64,000 nt of DNA from Rhodococcus sp. OK519 (GTDB lineage Bacteria; Actinomycetota; Actinomycetes; Mycobacteriales; Mycobacteriaceae), in the NCBI RefSeq assembly GCF_003051005.1, contig NZ_QAOW01000004.1:310001-374000 (forward strand). Direction: 5' to 3'. The stretch's first letter is position 1, and every line of letters starts with the position of its first letter. The position numbers were made by a program, and so were the translations under genes. Positions 9,744-21,256 of the stretch are shown piece by piece. The notes under the pieces were generated by a model that worked only from the letters and a program-made list of their open reading frames with translations, was not told where the DNA came from and did not search any database.

Positions 9744-10485
9744 CCTGAACGAGATTCAGCGCTTCGCCGACACCGATGCCCTCGTGCGTGCGGCGGCCGA
9801 GCGATTCGTCGACACCGTCGTGGCCGCACAGCGCGAGCGCGGTTCGGCCTCGGTGGTACTCACCGGCGGCGGCACCGGCATCGCCCTGCTCGAGCACGTG
9901 CGCGCCAACCCCGGTGCCATCGACTGGTCGGCGCTGGACGTGTTCTTCGGCGACGAACGCTTTCTGCCCACCGGCGATCCCGAGCGCAACGAGGTGCAGG
10001 CGCACCACGCACTGCTCGACCACGTTCCGGTCGATCCCGCCCGCGTCCACGTCATGGCGGCCTCCGACGGCGCCTACGGCAGCGATCCCGTCACGGCCGC
10101 CGCCGCGTACGGCGAGGTGCTCGAGACGTTCGGCGCCGACCGCACCGGCCCGCTGTTCGACGTCCATCTGCTCGGCATGGGCGGTGAGGGGCACGTCAAT
10201 TCGCTGTTCCCCCACACCGATGCGGTCCGTGAATCGGAGCAGTTGGTGGTCGCGGTCACCGACTCCCCCAAGCCGCCGGCGGTGCGCGTGACCCTCACGT
10301 TGCCGGCGCTGCAGTCCGCGCGCGAGGTGTGGCTGATCGTCTCGGGTGAGGCGAAGGCCGACGCGGTCGCCGCGGCGGTCGGCGGCGCCCACCCGGACGA
10401 GATCCCGGCCGCGGGTGCACGCGGCAGCGAGAAGACCGTGTGGCTGCTCGAAGAGTCCGCGGCGAGCGCACTCCCCCGCTCCTGA
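9736..10485 (+). CDS. pgl: 6-phosphogluconolactonase
   Basis: Hydrolyses 6-phosphogluconolactone to 6-phosphogluconate, completing the step started by Zwf. The protein (249 aa) belongs to the glucosamine-6-phosphate isomerase-like DevB/SOL family. It shows VLTGGGTG near the N-terminus, the conserved FFGDERF region and the GMGGEGHVNSLFPH active-site stretch. The ATG overlaps the opcA stop, and the gene closes the tkt-tal-zwf-opcA-pgl operon. A hairpin terminator follows at 10549. Confidence 0.95.
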   Translation: MSDLNEIQRFADTDALVRAAAERFVDTVVAAQRERGSASVVLTGGGTGIALLEHVRANPGAIDWSALDVFFGDERFLPTGDPERNEVQAHHALLDHVPVDPARVHVMAASDGAYGSDPVTAAAAYGEVLETFGADRTGPLFDVHLLGMGGEGHVNSLFPHTDAVRESEQLVVAVTDSPKPPAVRVTLTLPALQSAREVWLIVSGEAKADAVAAAVGGAHPDEIPAAGARGSEKTVWLLEESAASALPRS

Positions 10486-10548
10486 CCTCGCACGTCATTC
10501 CGGCTGGTCCTCGACGGGCTCACCCGGAATCGGCGGCGGGAACTGACC

Positions 10549-10580
10549 GGTGTCGGCCACGATCGATCGTGGCCGACACC
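10549..10580. terminator. Perfect 16-bp inverted repeat after pgl
   Basis: The arms GGTGTCGGCCACGATC and the exact complement meet at a GATC|GATC centre, 63 bp after the pgl stop. This is the likely end of the pentose phosphate operon. No clear T run follows, so an operator role cannot be excluded. Confidence 0.7.
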
Positions 10581-10783
10581 CAGTAGACAACAGTGCGCCG
10601 CTGCGTGGTCCGCCGGCGCCGCGTGATCCGAGACGCCGATACGTCGTTTCCCTCGGGCATCGCTCCATAGATTGGCTCCCTCCCTGGCAGTCCCCGATCA
10701 CTTCCGTTCGATCAGTAGGACGTGCCCTGGCTCCGATCGGTTCCCTCGGTCGTACACGCGAACCGGGCGGTAGCCTGTGGCGT

Positions 10784-11239
10784 GTGGATCGCGATGAGTA
10801 TCTGGCGGCGCTCGCCGACGTGCTGAACCGTCACACCGACGCCGCTGCCACCAAGCTTTCAGCGATCCTCGACGTGCTTCCGGCGGAGGCCACCGAGCTG
10901 TGTATCGACGTGTTTCCCGACCAGGACGGTGAGGGCACATTCGATGTGTGGGTTCGCCTCGATGGACCGGACTACTTCACGCTGAACAATCGGATCGACG
11001 CCCACCGCCATCTCTTCGGCGTCGTCTACACCGAGGACGGCGTCGAACCTGACGTCCCGCTCATGTCGGGAGACGCGCCCTTCGTGGTCGAGGATGCCGT
11101 CGTCGATGCCGCCGCGACCTGGCTGACGGAATTATGGTCCCGGGTGGGCGCAGGCCGCTCCTCGCTACCGTGGCCCGTCGACGGCGAGGACGGCTGCGGG
11201 ACCGTCACACCGTTGCTGTTCGAGCCGACTCGGCGCTGA
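10784..11239 (+). CDS. Conserved hypothetical protein, about 151 aa
   Basis: The frame is open from further upstream, but the sensible protein starts at the GTG at 10784 (VDRDEYLAAL); residues encoded before it are low-complexity Arg/Pro/Ser and look non-coding. The product is acidic and soluble, with an N-terminal helix, FDVWVRLDGPDYFTLNN in the middle and a PDVPLMSGDAPF segment. No enzyme motif is visible. A similarly placed small gene lies next to the pentose phosphate genes in mycobacteria, so it may be a conserved neighbour. The start has no strong Shine-Dalgarno box and the mRNA could be leaderless. Confidence 0.65.
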   Translation: MDRDEYLAALADVLNRHTDAAATKLSAILDVLPAEATELCIDVFPDQDGEGTFDVWVRLDGPDYFTLNNRIDAHRHLFGVVYTEDGVEPDVPLMSGDAPFVVEDAVVDAAATWLTELWSRVGAGRSSLPWPVDGEDGCGTVTPLLFEPTRR

Positions 11240-11426
11240 GACAGAGACTTCGTCACCGGCGCAGCGCGTCCGACAGTTCCGCGATCAACCCCGTCGCCGG
11301 GCTCATCGGGTCGGCCCGGCCACTCGGGACAGTGCCGCGCCCGTTCTGACCTCCCGCGGACGCGATCGCGCGGGCAGCGGGTCAATTCGGGAGCGGCGTC
11401 CACCGGCCGACATCCGTCGCCGACGG

Positions 11427-14222
11427 TCACCCGCTGTTGCGCAGCGCCGTCGCGAGACCGTTCATGGTGAGCTGGATGCCGCGCCGGACACCATCGGAGT
11501 CGTCGCCGGCGCGGTAGCGGCGCAACAACTCGACCTGCAGGTGGTTGAGCGGCTCGAGGTACGGAAAGCGGTTGTGCACCGACCTATCCAGCGCCGGGTT
11601 GTCCCACAGCAGGTTGTCATGACCGGTGATGGCCCGGTACATCGCGAGGGTCCGCGCATGCTCGGCCGCGATCTTGCCGAACACCTCCTCGCGCAGCGCC
11701 GCGTCGGGCACCAGCTCGGAATACCGTGCGGCCAGGCCCATGTCGGACTTCGACATCACCTGCGCCATGTTCGAGAGCACCGTCCGGAAGAACGGCCACC
11801 GCTCGTAGAGGTCGGTGAGCGTCGCGAGACGATCCTCGTCGTCGCCGACCCACCGCTCGAAAGCCGTTCCGGTGCCGTACCAGCCGGGCAACATCACCCT
11901 CGACTGGCTCCACGAGAGCACCCACGGGATGGCGCGCAGGTCCGAGATCGACTCCGTCGGTTTGCGCGATGCCGGACGGCTTCCGATGTTGAGCGCGCCG
12001 ATCTCTGCGACGGGTGTCGACGCCTTGAAGTACTCGACGAATCCGGGGGTATCGTGCACGAGGTCGGCGTAGGCCACGCGTGCCAGTTCGGCGAGTTCGT
12101 CGAGGATCGCGTATGCGGGGACGGCGTCGTCGCCCAGGCCCTCGACGTCGAGCAGCGTCGACTCGAGGGTCGCGGAGACCAGCGCCTCGAGATTGCGGCG
12201 CGCCAGGCGGGGTTCGGCATACTTCGCGGCGATGATCTCGCCCTGCTCGGTGATCCGCAGCGAGCCCTCCACCGCACCAGGTGGCTGCGCAAGGATCGCG
12301 TCGTAGCTGGGTCCGCCGCCGCGGCCGACGGTGCCACCGCGACCGTGGAAGAGCCGCAACCGGATTCCGGCCTCCCGCGCGACCCGCACGAGGTCCAGTT
12401 CGGCCCGGTACAGCGCCCAGTTCGCGGCGAGGTATCCGCCGTCCTTGTTCGAGTCGGAGTAGCCGAGCATCACTTCCTGGCTCTGTCCGCGATTGGCGAC
12501 CAGCGCCCGATAGACCGGGACATCCAGGGTCGCGGTGAGAGTCTCCGCGCCGTGCCGCAGGTCCTCGATCGTCTCGAACAAGGGCACGATCCCTACCGTG
12601 CACCGCGGACCCTCGGCGCCGTCCGGATCGAACAGTCCCACCTCCGCGAGCAGGATCGCGGCCTCGAGCATGTCGCTGACCGACTCGCACATGCTGATGA
12701 CGTAGTTGGGGATCGCCTCGGGCCCGATGCGGTCGACGGCGTCGGCCGCGGCCCGCAGGATGCCGAGTTCCTTCGTGGTGAGTTCACTGAACTCGGCGTG
12801 CGGCCCGGCCAATGGACGGCGGGTCGCCAACTCTCGCGACAGCAACGCCACCCGCGCGTCCTCGGGCAGCGACCGGTAGTCCGGATGAACGCCGGCCCAC
12901 GCGAGCAACTCGGCGACGACGGTCTCGTGGACCTCGGAGTTCTGCCGCATGTCCAGGCCGGACAGGTGGAAACCGAACACCTCCACCGAGTTCCGCAACT
13001 GCGCCAGGCGGTCGTCGGCGACGGCGCCGTCGCCGTGCGAGCGCAACGACGCATCGACCACCTCGAGGTCCGCGAGCAATTCGGCCGGTCCGGTGTAGCC
13101 CTGCAGTTCGCCGGCGACCGCGTGCACCGCGGGGTGCCCGAGAATCCGCGCGGCCGTGACGGTCAGGCGGGCACGCATGCCCCGCACGGCCCGCCGGTAC
13201 GGTTCGTCCGCCCGGAACGCCGATTCATCTGCCGACTCGTCCGCCAGCGCTTCGAGGTCCGGGGTGACCGTGACCAACCGGGCCGACATCGACAGTTCCC
13301 GTTCGAGTACCTCCAACTCCGCGAGGTGGTGCTCGATCGCGGTCTCCGCGGCGCGGTGCGTAGCCCGCGCAACCACGTCGGCGGTGACGTACGGATTACC
13401 GTCGCGGTCGCCGCCGATCCAGGATCCGGGTCGCAGCATGGGGTCAGCGAGCACTTCGGACTCCGGCCACCGGGCCCGCAACGCGTCCCTCAGTTCGGCA
13501 TTGATCCGGGGCACCACCTCGAACAGCGAGGCATCGTAGTATCGCAGCCCCACCTCGATCTCGTCCTGGATCCGCAAGCGCGACAGCCGAATCAACGCGG
13601 TCTGCCACAGCGTGAGGACCTGCCGCCGCAATTGCTTCTCGACGACGTCCGACTCGCCGGGGTCGCCGGACACCCACTCACGCCGCCGCATCAGTTCCAT
13701 GATCCGGTTCTGCGTCTCGAAGATCGTGCGGCGCCGAGTCTCGGTGGGATGCGCGGTGATCACCGGCGCTACGAGCGCCCCGGCCAGCGCCGCGGCCGCG
13801 ATCTCCGGATCGACCGGCGCCGCATCGAGTTTCGCGTAGGTGGCGGCGAGGCTGCTGTCCTGGGGTGGTTCTCCGGCCCGGACATGGATGGCACGCCGTC
13901 GTTCGCGGTGAACGTCTTCCGCAACGTTTGCGAGCAACGCGAAATGACTGAACGCGCGGATCACGGGGATTGCGTCAGCGGTGTCGATGGTCGCGAACAT
14001 CTCGGCCAGATCGGCGCGGTCGATCTCCGACCGGCGGACCCGGAACGACTCCACCCGAGCGCGTTCGACCAGGTCGAAGACGTCCTCGCCCGCCTGTTCG
14101 CGGACAATGTCGCCGAGGATTCCGCCGAGCAGTCGAATATCTTCGCGCAGCGGCTCGGTGGCCGCGCGCGACGCGGAAGGTGCCGAAGTGGTTGCCGACG
14201 AATCCGAGGTCCCGGTCATCAC
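11427..14222 (-). CDS. ppc: Phosphoenolpyruvate carboxylase
   Basis: An anaplerotic enzyme that carboxylates PEP with bicarbonate to oxaloacetate. At 931 aa it is full length. It carries the N-terminal catalytic signature [13 protein letters not shown] (about residues 155-167), the second signature [15 protein letters not shown], and the flexible glycine loop [14 protein letters not shown]. It ends with the usual NG-containing C-terminus near [13 protein letters not shown]. It is transcribed in the same direction as secG, 145 bp downstream of it. Confidence 0.97.
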   Translation of the reverse strand: MMTGTSDSSATTSAPSASRAATEPLREDIRLLGGILGDIVREQAGEDVFDLVERARVESFRVRRSEIDRADLAEMFATIDTADAIPVIRAFSHFALLANVAEDVHRERRRAIHVRAGEPPQDSSLAATYAKLDAAPVDPEIAAAALAGALVAPVITAHPTETRRRTIFETQNRIMELMRRREWVSGDPGESDVVEKQLRRQVLTLWQTALIRLSRLRIQDEIEVGLRYYDASLFEVVPRINAELRDALRARWPESEVLADPMLRPGSWIGGDRDGNPYVTADVVARATHRAAETAIEHHLAELEVLERELSMSARLVTVTPDLEALADESADESAFRADEPYRRAVRGMRARLTVTAARILGHPAVHAVAGELQGYTGPAELLADLEVVDASLRSHGDGAVADDRLAQLRNSVEVFGFHLSGLDMRQNSEVHETVVAELLAWAGVHPDYRSLPEDARVALLSRELATRRPLAGPHAEFSELTTKELGILRAAADAVDRIGPEAIPNYVISMCESVSDMLEAAILLAEVGLFDPDGAEGPRCTVGIVPLFETIEDLRHGAETLTATLDVPVYRALVANRGQSQEVMLGYSDSNKDGGYLAANWALYRAELDLVRVAREAGIRLRLFHGRGGTVGRGGGPSYDAILAQPPGAVEGSLRITEQGEIIAAKYAEPRLARRNLEALVSATLESTLLDVEGLGDDAVPAYAILDELAELARVAYADLVHDTPGFVEYFKASTPVAEIGALNIGSRPASRKPTESISDLRAIPWVLSWSQSRVMLPGWYGTGTAFERWVGDDEDRLATLTDLYERWPFFRTVLSNMAQVMSKSDMGLAARYSELVPDAALREEVFGKIAAEHARTLAMYRAITGHDNLLWDNPALDRSVHNRFPYLEPLNHLQVELLRRYRAGDDSDGVRRGIQLTMNGLATALRNSG

Positions 14223-14367
14223 CTGATTATCGGCTGACGACCGGCCACCCGCACGACAACGAGGAGGCTGGCCTCAGCCCTTGGAACGCACCTTCGATCG
14301 GGGTGAGCCGGACGACCACCCACGGGGTGTCGAGGGCGTCGTGCGCCCTCCGCTCAGTACCTGCGTG

Positions 14368-14601
14368 TCAGCTGAACTTGATCTCGAGCCCGATGCCGAG
14401 GATCGCGATGACCCAGATCGCGGCCGTGAACACCGTCATGCGGTCGAGGTTCTTCTCGACGACGCTCGATCCGGCCAGGCTCGACTGGACGCCGCCGCCG
14501 AACAGGCTGGACAGACCGCCGCCCTTGGCGCGGTGCAGCAGGATCAGCAGGATCAGCAGCAAGCTGGTGATGACCAGCAGGATGTCCAGAAACAGTGCCA
14601 T
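14368..14601 (-). CDS. secG: Protein-export membrane protein SecG
   Basis: A small subunit of the SecYEG translocon, 77 aa. It has two membrane helices (about residues 4-23 and 54-74) joined by the conserved glycine-rich cytoplasmic loop LHRAKGGGLSSLFGGG. In many actinobacteria secG follows tpiA directly. Here about 2.4 kb of disrupted accessory sequence separates them. Confidence 0.95.
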   Translation of the reverse strand: MALFLDILLVITSLLLILLILLHRAKGGGLSSLFGGGVQSSLAGSSVVEKNLDRMTVFTAAIWVIAILGIGLEIKFS

Positions 14602-14934
14602 CTCGGTATTCGCTGCCCTTCACGCACGACGGATTCGGCCACTAGCGCGCCCAGCTTACCTGTTAACTGCGCGATCGAACGCGAACTCGGCCTTCGTGGC
14701 GTACCAGTCGAACCTGACCAAAGGGACGCATCGCCCGATCAGGCGTGAAGCCCTCCTCGCTGGGGTGCTGACTGCCCGGAAGGTAGTGGGGCACGTTGTG
14801 CCACAAAAGTGGGGCATCTCACTGCGCCCACAGCTCTGCGCCGCACCACCCGAGCCGCCGTGGCAAAACACACCTACCAGGGGCATCGTCGCGAGCCGGG
14901 GCCGGGCCGTCGCCGACATCGACCACCCCTTCTG
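14602..14934. other. Intergenic stretch with no supported gene
   Basis: No convincing coding region was found. Short frames on both strands lack family resemblance and a ribosome site. The part near 14795-14815 (GTGGGGCAC...GTGCCAC) forms a weak inverted repeat. The stretch leads into the phosphatase remnant at 14935 and probably represents decayed inserted DNA plus the secG promoter. Confidence 0.5.
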
Positions 14935-15072
14935 GACGTCGAAGCCGGCTATCTGCAGACCGGGCTCGCCGAGCTGGCGGTGAAGTACGGGACGGTGGAC
15001 AACTATCTGCGCGGCGGTCTCGATCTGTTGCCGGTGACCATCGAGAAGCTGCGCATCAAGCTCTTCGGCTGA
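14935..15072 (+). pseudogene. C-terminal remnant of a tyrosine phosphatase paralogue
   Basis: The last 44 codons before the TGA at 15070-15072 align along their whole length with the C-terminus of the intact phosphatase that ends at 16132. Both have the pattern V-(D/E)-A-x-Y-L, A-E, Y-G, D-x-Y-L, G-L, T-I-x-K-L; I count about 20 identities in 44. The frame upstream (to an ATG at 14809) shows no phosphatase sequence and no HCxxGKDR active site. This is therefore a 5'-deleted copy, not a functional gene. It lies 145 bp before the intact paralogue in the same orientation, as expected after deletion in a tandem duplicate. Confidence 0.8.
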
Positions 15073-15217
15073 GCTAGGCCGTGAACGGTGCCGGGCACGA
15101 ATGAGATCCGCCCGTGCCCGGCGACTCGTCGACTCACTGAGTGAGACAGATCACTCACAGGGTGGAGTGCGGCGATACCTTCCCGGCAGAACACACCACA
15201 TTGCGGAAGGAATCTCT

Positions 15218-16132
15218 GTGACGAAGCCTGTGCACCACAAACGTTTCCGACGTAGCCGGACAACCGCCGCCCTCACCCTGACCGGGGCCCTGCTGCTCGC
15301 CGGATCCGCCATCGCCGACGCAGCCTCGTTGCCCGCGTTCGGCTCCGCGGACGCCGGCTCGACCGCGCCCGCCCGAGAAGACACACCACGCCTGGCGTCG
15401 GTGAACAACTTCCGCGATATCGCGGGCACCGGTGACGGGTACGTCGGCCTCGGCGGTCTCCGCGTCAACGGCGGCCTCTTCTATCGTTCGAACACGCTCG
15501 CGCCGAACCCCGCCGACCTCGCGACTCTCGAGTCGCTCGGCCTGACGACCGTGTACGACCTGCGCACCGACCAGGAGATCGCGGCGAAGCCGGACGTCCT
15601 GCCCGCCGAGGTCCGGTACCGCCAGATCCAGGTTCTCTCGGCCGATCCCAGCGGCGACATCGCCGGGCTGCGAACCCCCGAGGAGGCCCGCGCCTACGTG
15701 CAGGACGGCTACCGTTCCACCGTCAACGATGCGACATCGCGGAGCGGATACCGGCAGTTGCTCACCGAACTTGCCGATACAGCGGGACCGCAGGTGTTCC
15801 ACTGCACCGCCGGCAAGGATCGAACAGGCTGGGCGACGGCTCTACTGCTCGGCATCGCGGGCGTGTCGCGGGAGACCATCCTGGCCGACTATCTGCTGTC
15901 GAACGACTACTCGGCCGACACGATCCGAGCGACGCTCGATCGGATCACCGCCGTCAAGGGTCCGGAGGCGGCAGAGATCTACCGGCAGCTGATCGGGGTC
16001 GACGCCAGCTACCTCGAGGCGTCGTTCGCAGAGGTCGACGCCAACTACGGGTCGTTCGATCGATACCTCGTCGATGGCCTCGGGCTCTCCAAGAGCACCA
16101 TCGTGAAGCTCGCGGCGAAGCTGCTCGTGTGA
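15218..16132 (+). CDS. Secreted tyrosine/phosphoinositide phosphatase (PtpB-like family)
   Basis: 304 aa from the GTG at 15218 (GGAAGG at 15205-15210). The N-terminus has basic residues, a hydrophobic stretch (about 17-35) and AXA-like sites, a clear signal peptide. The mature part begins with the family NFRDIAGT block, has the YDLRTDQE segment and the P-loop VFHCTAGKDRTGW (catalytic Cys, following Lys and Asp as in MptpB-type enzymes). These phosphatases act on phosphotyrosine, and relatives also accept phosphoserine or phosphoinositides. The real substrate is unknown. It lies in an insertion between secG and tpiA beside a decayed copy of itself. Confidence 0.88.
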   Translation: MTKPVHHKRFRRSRTTAALTLTGALLLAGSAIADAASLPAFGSADAGSTAPAREDTPRLASVNNFRDIAGTGDGYVGLGGLRVNGGLFYRSNTLAPNPADLATLESLGLTTVYDLRTDQEIAAKPDVLPAEVRYRQIQVLSADPSGDIAGLRTPEEARAYVQDGYRSTVNDATSRSGYRQLLTELADTAGPQVFHCTAGKDRTGWATALLLGIAGVSRETILADYLLSNDYSADTIRATLDRITAVKGPEAAEIYRQLIGVDASYLEASFAEVDANYGSFDRYLVDGLGLSKSTIVKLAAKLLV

Positions 16133-16969
16133 CCCGATCCACGACGAACGCGGGGCTCGGCGCCAGGTTCGCTCGCCGGGCAATGCTGACGGTGCGGGTC
16201 AGCGTCACACCTTCCAGGTACGTGATCCGCAGCCCCGGATAGTGCAGTGCCGCCATTCGGGGCGCGACGCTCACACCGATACCGCGGGCCACGAATCGGA
16301 GTACCGCGTCCAACTCGGCGCCCTGCACCACAGTGTTCGATCGCAGCCCTGCCACAGCCAACGTCTGGTCGAGGGACGATCGAAGGTCGTAGCTGTCGTG
16401 GCACGCCACGAACTCCTGTGCGGAGAGTTCCTCGAGGGTGATCGTGCCGCCGTCGGTCGGTGGCGGCAGAGCCGCCGACGACACAACCACGAGTTCCTCC
16501 TGCAGCAGCGTTGTCAGGTCGAGGCCGGAACCAATCGTGCCGGGCTCGGCGACCACCAGCGCCACATCCAACTCCCCCTGTTCGATTTTGCTTGTCAGGG
16601 TGCGTGATCCGGCTTCGGTGACGTGCAGGTCGACACCGGGATGTGCGGCGCGATAGCGGCTGAGGACGTCGGCGACGAGACTGATGCACAGGCTCGGTGT
16701 GGCCCCGAGCCGGAGTCGCCCCCTGGTCAGTCCGGCGAGTTCACCGATCTGCCGGTACGCCGCTGCCCTGTCCTCGAGCATCCGCAGGGCCACGGGCAGC
16801 AGTACCTCGCCCGCAGCGCAGAGGGTCACCGCGCCCACGCCCCGGTCGAACAGGCGGACACCCAGATCCTTTTCGAGCGCGGCTATTTGGCGGCTGAGCG
16901 ACGGCTGCGCGATGCCGACCTCGTAGGCGGCCTGGCTGACCGACAAGCCGCAGTGCTGTCGAAACGAAA
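16133..16969 (-). pseudogene. LysR-type regulator truncated at both ends
   Basis: The minus-strand frame encodes most of a LysR regulator: the recognition part of the winged helix (SQAAYEVGIAQPSLSRQI, then LEKDLGVRLFDR) followed by the full effector domain. The usual first 15-20 residues, with helix 1, are missing, because the homology stops where the tpiA terminator begins at 16970-17010. The only start left is a TTG at 16946. At the other end the conserved C-terminus (PSPAFVVD) reaches the phosphatase stop at 16132, and the frame continues antisense through that gene to a stop at 15954. Loss of both proper ends suggests a broken gene, though a shortened protein could still be made. Confidence 0.7.
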
Positions 16970-17010
16970 AACGCGGGGCGCGTGACCTTTCCGGCCACGC
17001 GCCCCGCGTT
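16970..17010 (-). terminator. Rho-independent terminator of gap-pgk-tpiA
   Basis: Perfect 15-bp arms (AACGCGGGGCGCGTG and complement) with an 11-base loop lie 18 bp after the tpiA stop. On the minus strand they are followed by a T-rich tail (TTTTCGTTTC). The LysR remnant starts right behind it. Confidence 0.93.
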
Positions 17011-17028
17011 CGTTCGGTTGCTACCCGA

Positions 17029-17814
17029 TCACGGGAGCGGTCCACCGGCCGCGATGGCCGACAGGGTGGCGAACTCGTCCGCCTTGAGCGATGCTCCGCC
17101 GACCAGTCCACCGTCGACGTCGGGCTGAGAGATGAGCTCGCCGACGTTCTTGGCGTTGACCGAGCCGCCGTAGAGCACCCGCACTGCCTGCGCGATCTCC
17201 GGCGAAGCCAGTTCGCCCAGGGTGGCACGCACCGCGGCGCACACCTCCTGGGCGTCGGCGGCCGAGGCCACCTTGCCGGTGCCGATGGCCCACACGGGCT
17301 CGTACGCGACGACGATCTTGGCGATCTCGTCGGCCGACAGACCCGCGAGCGAGCCCTTCAGCTGCGCGACGTTGTACGCCACGTGCTCACCGGCCTCGCG
17401 GATGTTCAAACCCTCGCCGATACAGACGATCGGGGTGATGCCGTTCGCCAGCGCCGCCTTGGTCTTGGCCAGCACCGTCTCGTCGGTCTCGCCGTGCAGC
17501 GTGCGCCGCTCGGAGTGCCCGACGACGACGAACGTGCAGCCCAGCTTGGCCAGCATGGAACCGCTGATCTCGCCGGTGTAGGCACCCGACTCGTGGGCGG
17601 AGACGTCCTGCGCACCGAAGGTGAGCGGGAGCTTGTCGCCCTCGATCAGCGTCTGCACGCTGCGGATGTCGGTGAACGGCGGAATCACCGTTACGTCGAC
17701 CTTCTCGAAGTACTTGGCGGGCAACGAGAAAGCGATCTTCTGCACCAGGGCGATGGCCTCGAGGTGATTGAGGTTCATCTTCCAGTTGCCGGCGATGAGT
17801 GGCTTCCGTGCCAT
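17029..17814 (-). CDS. tpiA: Triosephosphate isomerase
   Basis: Interconverts dihydroxyacetone phosphate and glyceraldehyde 3-phosphate. The 261-aa product has GNWKMN with the active-site Lys, the VVGHSERR electrophile His, the [11 protein letters not shown] catalytic Glu and loop 6, and the phosphate-binding LYGGSV. It starts 3 bp after the pgk stop and is the last gene of the glycolytic trio. Confidence 0.97.
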   Translation of the reverse strand: MARKPLIAGNWKMNLNHLEAIALVQKIAFSLPAKYFEKVDVTVIPPFTDIRSVQTLIEGDKLPLTFGAQDVSAHESGAYTGEISGSMLAKLGCTFVVVGHSERRTLHGETDETVLAKTKAALANGITPIVCIGEGLNIREAGEHVAYNVAQLKGSLAGLSADEIAKIVVAYEPVWAIGTGKVASAADAQEVCAAVRATLGELASPEIAQAVRVLYGGSVNAKNVGELISQPDVDGGLVGGASLKADEFATLSAIAAGGPLP

Positions 17815-17817
17815 GCC

Positions 17818-19029
17818 TCAGTCCTCCAGTGCTTCGATGCCGGGCAGGGTCTTGCCCTCGAGGTATTCGAGGGACGCGCCGCCGCCGGTCGAGATGTGCG
17901 AGAAGCCGTCCTCGGGCAGGCCGAGCTGGCGCACGGCCGCCGCGGAATCGCCGCCGCCGACGACGCTGAACGCGCCCTTGCCGGTGGCCTCGATGATCGC
18001 CTCGGCGACACCCTTGGTGCCGGCTGCGAACTTCGGGAACTCGAACACACCCATCGGGCCGTTCCAGAACACCGTCTTGGCACCCGAGAGGATCGCCGCG
18101 AAGCGCTCCACCGACTCCGGTCCGATGTCCAGGCCCATCCAGCCGTCCTCGATCTCGAGGACGGAGACCGTCTTCGACTCGGCATCCGCCGAGAAGGAGT
18201 CCGCGATCACCACGTCCTGCGGGATGTGGATGACGTCCGCGAACCGCTCGAGCAGGTCCTTGCAGGTGCCGATCATCTCTTCCTGGCACAGCGAGTTGCC
18301 GACCGAGATGCCCTGCGCGGCAAGGAAGGTGTAGAACATGCCGCCACCGATGACGAGCGTGTCGACCTTGGGAGCCAACGCCTCGATCACGGCGAGCTTG
18401 TCCGACACCTTGGAGCCACCGAGCACGACCGCGTACGGACGCTCGGAGTCCTGGGTCAGCTTCTGCAAGACCTCGACCTCTTCCGCGACCAGGTTGCCCG
18501 CGTAGTGCGGGAGCAGCTGGGCCACGTCGTAGACCGACGCCTGCTTGCGGTGCACGACACCGAAGCCGTCGGAGACGAACGCGCCGTCGCCGTCGACCAG
18601 GTCGACGAGCGCCTTGGCCAGAGCCTGACGCTCGGCGTCGTCCTTGCTGGTCTCGCGCGGATCGAATCGGATGTTCTCCAGCAGCAGGACATCGCCGTCC
18701 GTGAGGCCCTCGGAGCGCGCGAGCGCATCCTGACCGACGACGTCACCGGCGAGCTGGACGTTGCGGCCCAGGACCTCGCCGAGCTTCGCGGCGACCGGCG
18801 CCAGAGACAGCGCAGCGTCGACCTCGCCCTTCGGGCGGCCGAGATGCGCCATCACGATCACCTTGGCGCCCGCCTCGGCCAGCGCCGAGATGGTCGGCGC
18901 GGACGCGACGATGCGGCCCGGGTCAGTGATGGTGCCGTTGTCCAGCGGGACGTTCAGGTCGGAGCGCACCAGCACGGTACGGCCCTCGACGCCCTCGTCC
19001 AGCAGGTCCTTCAGCGTCTTGACTGCCAC
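17818..19029 (-). CDS. pgk: Phosphoglycerate kinase
   Basis: Transfers the acyl phosphate of 1,3-bisphosphoglycerate to ADP. The 403-aa protein has the N-domain [12 protein letters not shown], the hinge region with [10 protein letters not shown], and the nucleotide-binding [10 protein letters not shown] and GGGDSA segments. The start lies 4 bp after the gap stop, consistent with a gap-pgk-tpiA operon. Confidence 0.97.
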   Translation of the reverse strand: MAVKTLKDLLDEGVEGRTVLVRSDLNVPLDNGTITDPGRIVASAPTISALAEAGAKVIVMAHLGRPKGEVDAALSLAPVAAKLGEVLGRNVQLAGDVVGQDALARSEGLTDGDVLLLENIRFDPRETSKDDAERQALAKALVDLVDGDGAFVSDGFGVVHRKQASVYDVAQLLPHYAGNLVAEEVEVLQKLTQDSERPYAVVLGGSKVSDKLAVIEALAPKVDTLVIGGGMFYTFLAAQGISVGNSLCQEEMIGTCKDLLERFADVIHIPQDVVIADSFSADAESKTVSVLEIEDGWMGLDIGPESVERFAAILSGAKTVFWNGPMGVFEFPKFAAGTKGVAEAIIEATGKGAFSVVGGGDSAAAVRQLGLPEDGFSHISTGGGASLEYLEGKTLPGIEALED

Positions 19030-19033
19030 GGCG

Positions 19034-20176
<1,143 letters not shown>

Positions 20177-20278
20177 CTAGTTGGCGGAGCGCGGTCGGCG
20201 CGCATCTGCCCCGGTCACCGGAACCGGTGCCCGTCACAGCAAGGTGAACGAGACCTCGACGAGACCATTCGGCCGCCG

Positions 20279-21256
20279 TCAGGCCTCTTCGAGCAACTCG
20301 GGGGTCACGGCCGACTCCGTGTCGGGGAGTCCGAATTCCTTCGCCTTGCGATCGGCCATCGACAGCAGACGACGGATCCGTCCGGCGACCGCGTCCTTCG
20401 TCATCGGCGGGTCCGCGAGCTGACCGAGTTCCTCGAGCGAGGCCTGTCGATGCTTGACACGGAGAGAGCCCGCGGCCGCGAGATGATCGGGCACGTCCGC
20501 GCCGAGGATCTCGAGCGCACGCTCCACCCGAGCAGCGGCCGCGACGGCTGCCCGTGCCGAGCGGCGCAGGTTGGCATCATCGAAGTTCGCCAGACGGTTG
20601 GCCGTCGCACGCACCTCGCGGCGCATGCGCCGCTCCTCCCACGTCAGGCGCGTGTCCTGCGCACCCATCCGCGTGAGCAGCGCACCGATGGCCTCGCCGT
20701 CCCGGACGACGACACGGTCGGTGCCCCGGACCTCACGGGCCTTGGCCGCGATGCCCAGCCGGCGCGCGGCGCCGACCAGGGCGAGCGCGGCCTCCGGACC
20801 CGGGCAACTGATCTCGAGCGCAGACGAGCGGCCCGGTTCGGTGAGCGACCCGTGTGCCAGGAACGCACCCCGCCAGGCGGCCTCGGCGTCTCCGACGCTG
20901 CCACCGACCACCTGCGCGGGAAGGCCCCGCACCGGCCGACCACGCATGTCGAGGAGCCCGGTGCGTCGGGCCAGCGCCTCACCGTCCTTCGCGACGCGAA
21001 CCACGTAGCGCGAACTCTTGCGCAGGCCACCGGCACTGAGCACGTGTACATCCGTCTGGTACCCGTACAGGTCGAGGATCTCGCCGCGCAGCCGCCGCGC
21101 GGTCGAACCGAGGTCCACCTCGGCCTCCACCACCACGCGGCCGCCGACGATGTGCAGACCGCCCGCGAACCGCAGCAGCGCCGACACCTCCGCCTTGCGG
21201 CAGCTGATCTGGGTGATCGTGAGCCTGCTGAGCTCGTCCTTGACCTCGGCTGTCAT
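20279..21256 (-). CDS. whiA: Sporulation/cell division regulator WhiA
   Basis: A DNA-binding protein made of a degenerate LAGLIDADG homing-endonuclease fold and a C-terminal helix-turn-helix; in Streptomyces it controls sporulation and divisome genes. The 325-aa product begins [12 protein letters not shown], has the two LAGLIDADG-like regions without catalytic acidic residues, and ends with the HTH segment [21 protein letters not shown]. The ATG overlaps the yvcK stop (ATGA), so it is the last gene of uvrC-rapZ-yvcK-whiA. In this non-sporulating lineage the role is probably in growth or division. Confidence 0.95.
   Translation of the reverse strand: MTAEVKDELSRLTITQISCRKAEVSALLRFAGGLHIVGGRVVVEAEVDLGSTARRLRGEILDLYGYQTDVHVLSAGGLRKSSRYVVRVAKDGEALARRTGLLDMRGRPVRGLPAQVVGGSVGDAEAAWRGAFLAHGSLTEPGRSSALEISCPGPEAALALVGAARRLGIAAKAREVRGTDRVVVRDGEAIGALLTRMGAQDTRLTWEERRMRREVRATANRLANFDDANLRRSARAAVAAAARVERALEILGADVPDHLAAAGSLRVKHRQASLEELGQLADPPMTKDAVAGRIRRLLSMADRKAKEFGLPDTESAVTPELLEEA

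Noticed and set aside
10495-10701. 68-aa minus-strand frame after pgl
   Set aside because: It is built across the palindrome at 10549-10580 and has no ribosome site or similarity; the region reads as terminator and leader.
11541-14237. 898-aa plus-strand open frame opposite ppc
   Set aside because: Antisense shadow of PEP carboxylase; it has no recognisable domain and no ribosome site.
14656-14919. 87-aa minus-strand frame between secG and the phosphatase remnant
   Set aside because: The C-terminal part looks slightly protein-like, but there is no family match, no ribosome site and mixed codon use. It could be debris but cannot be called.
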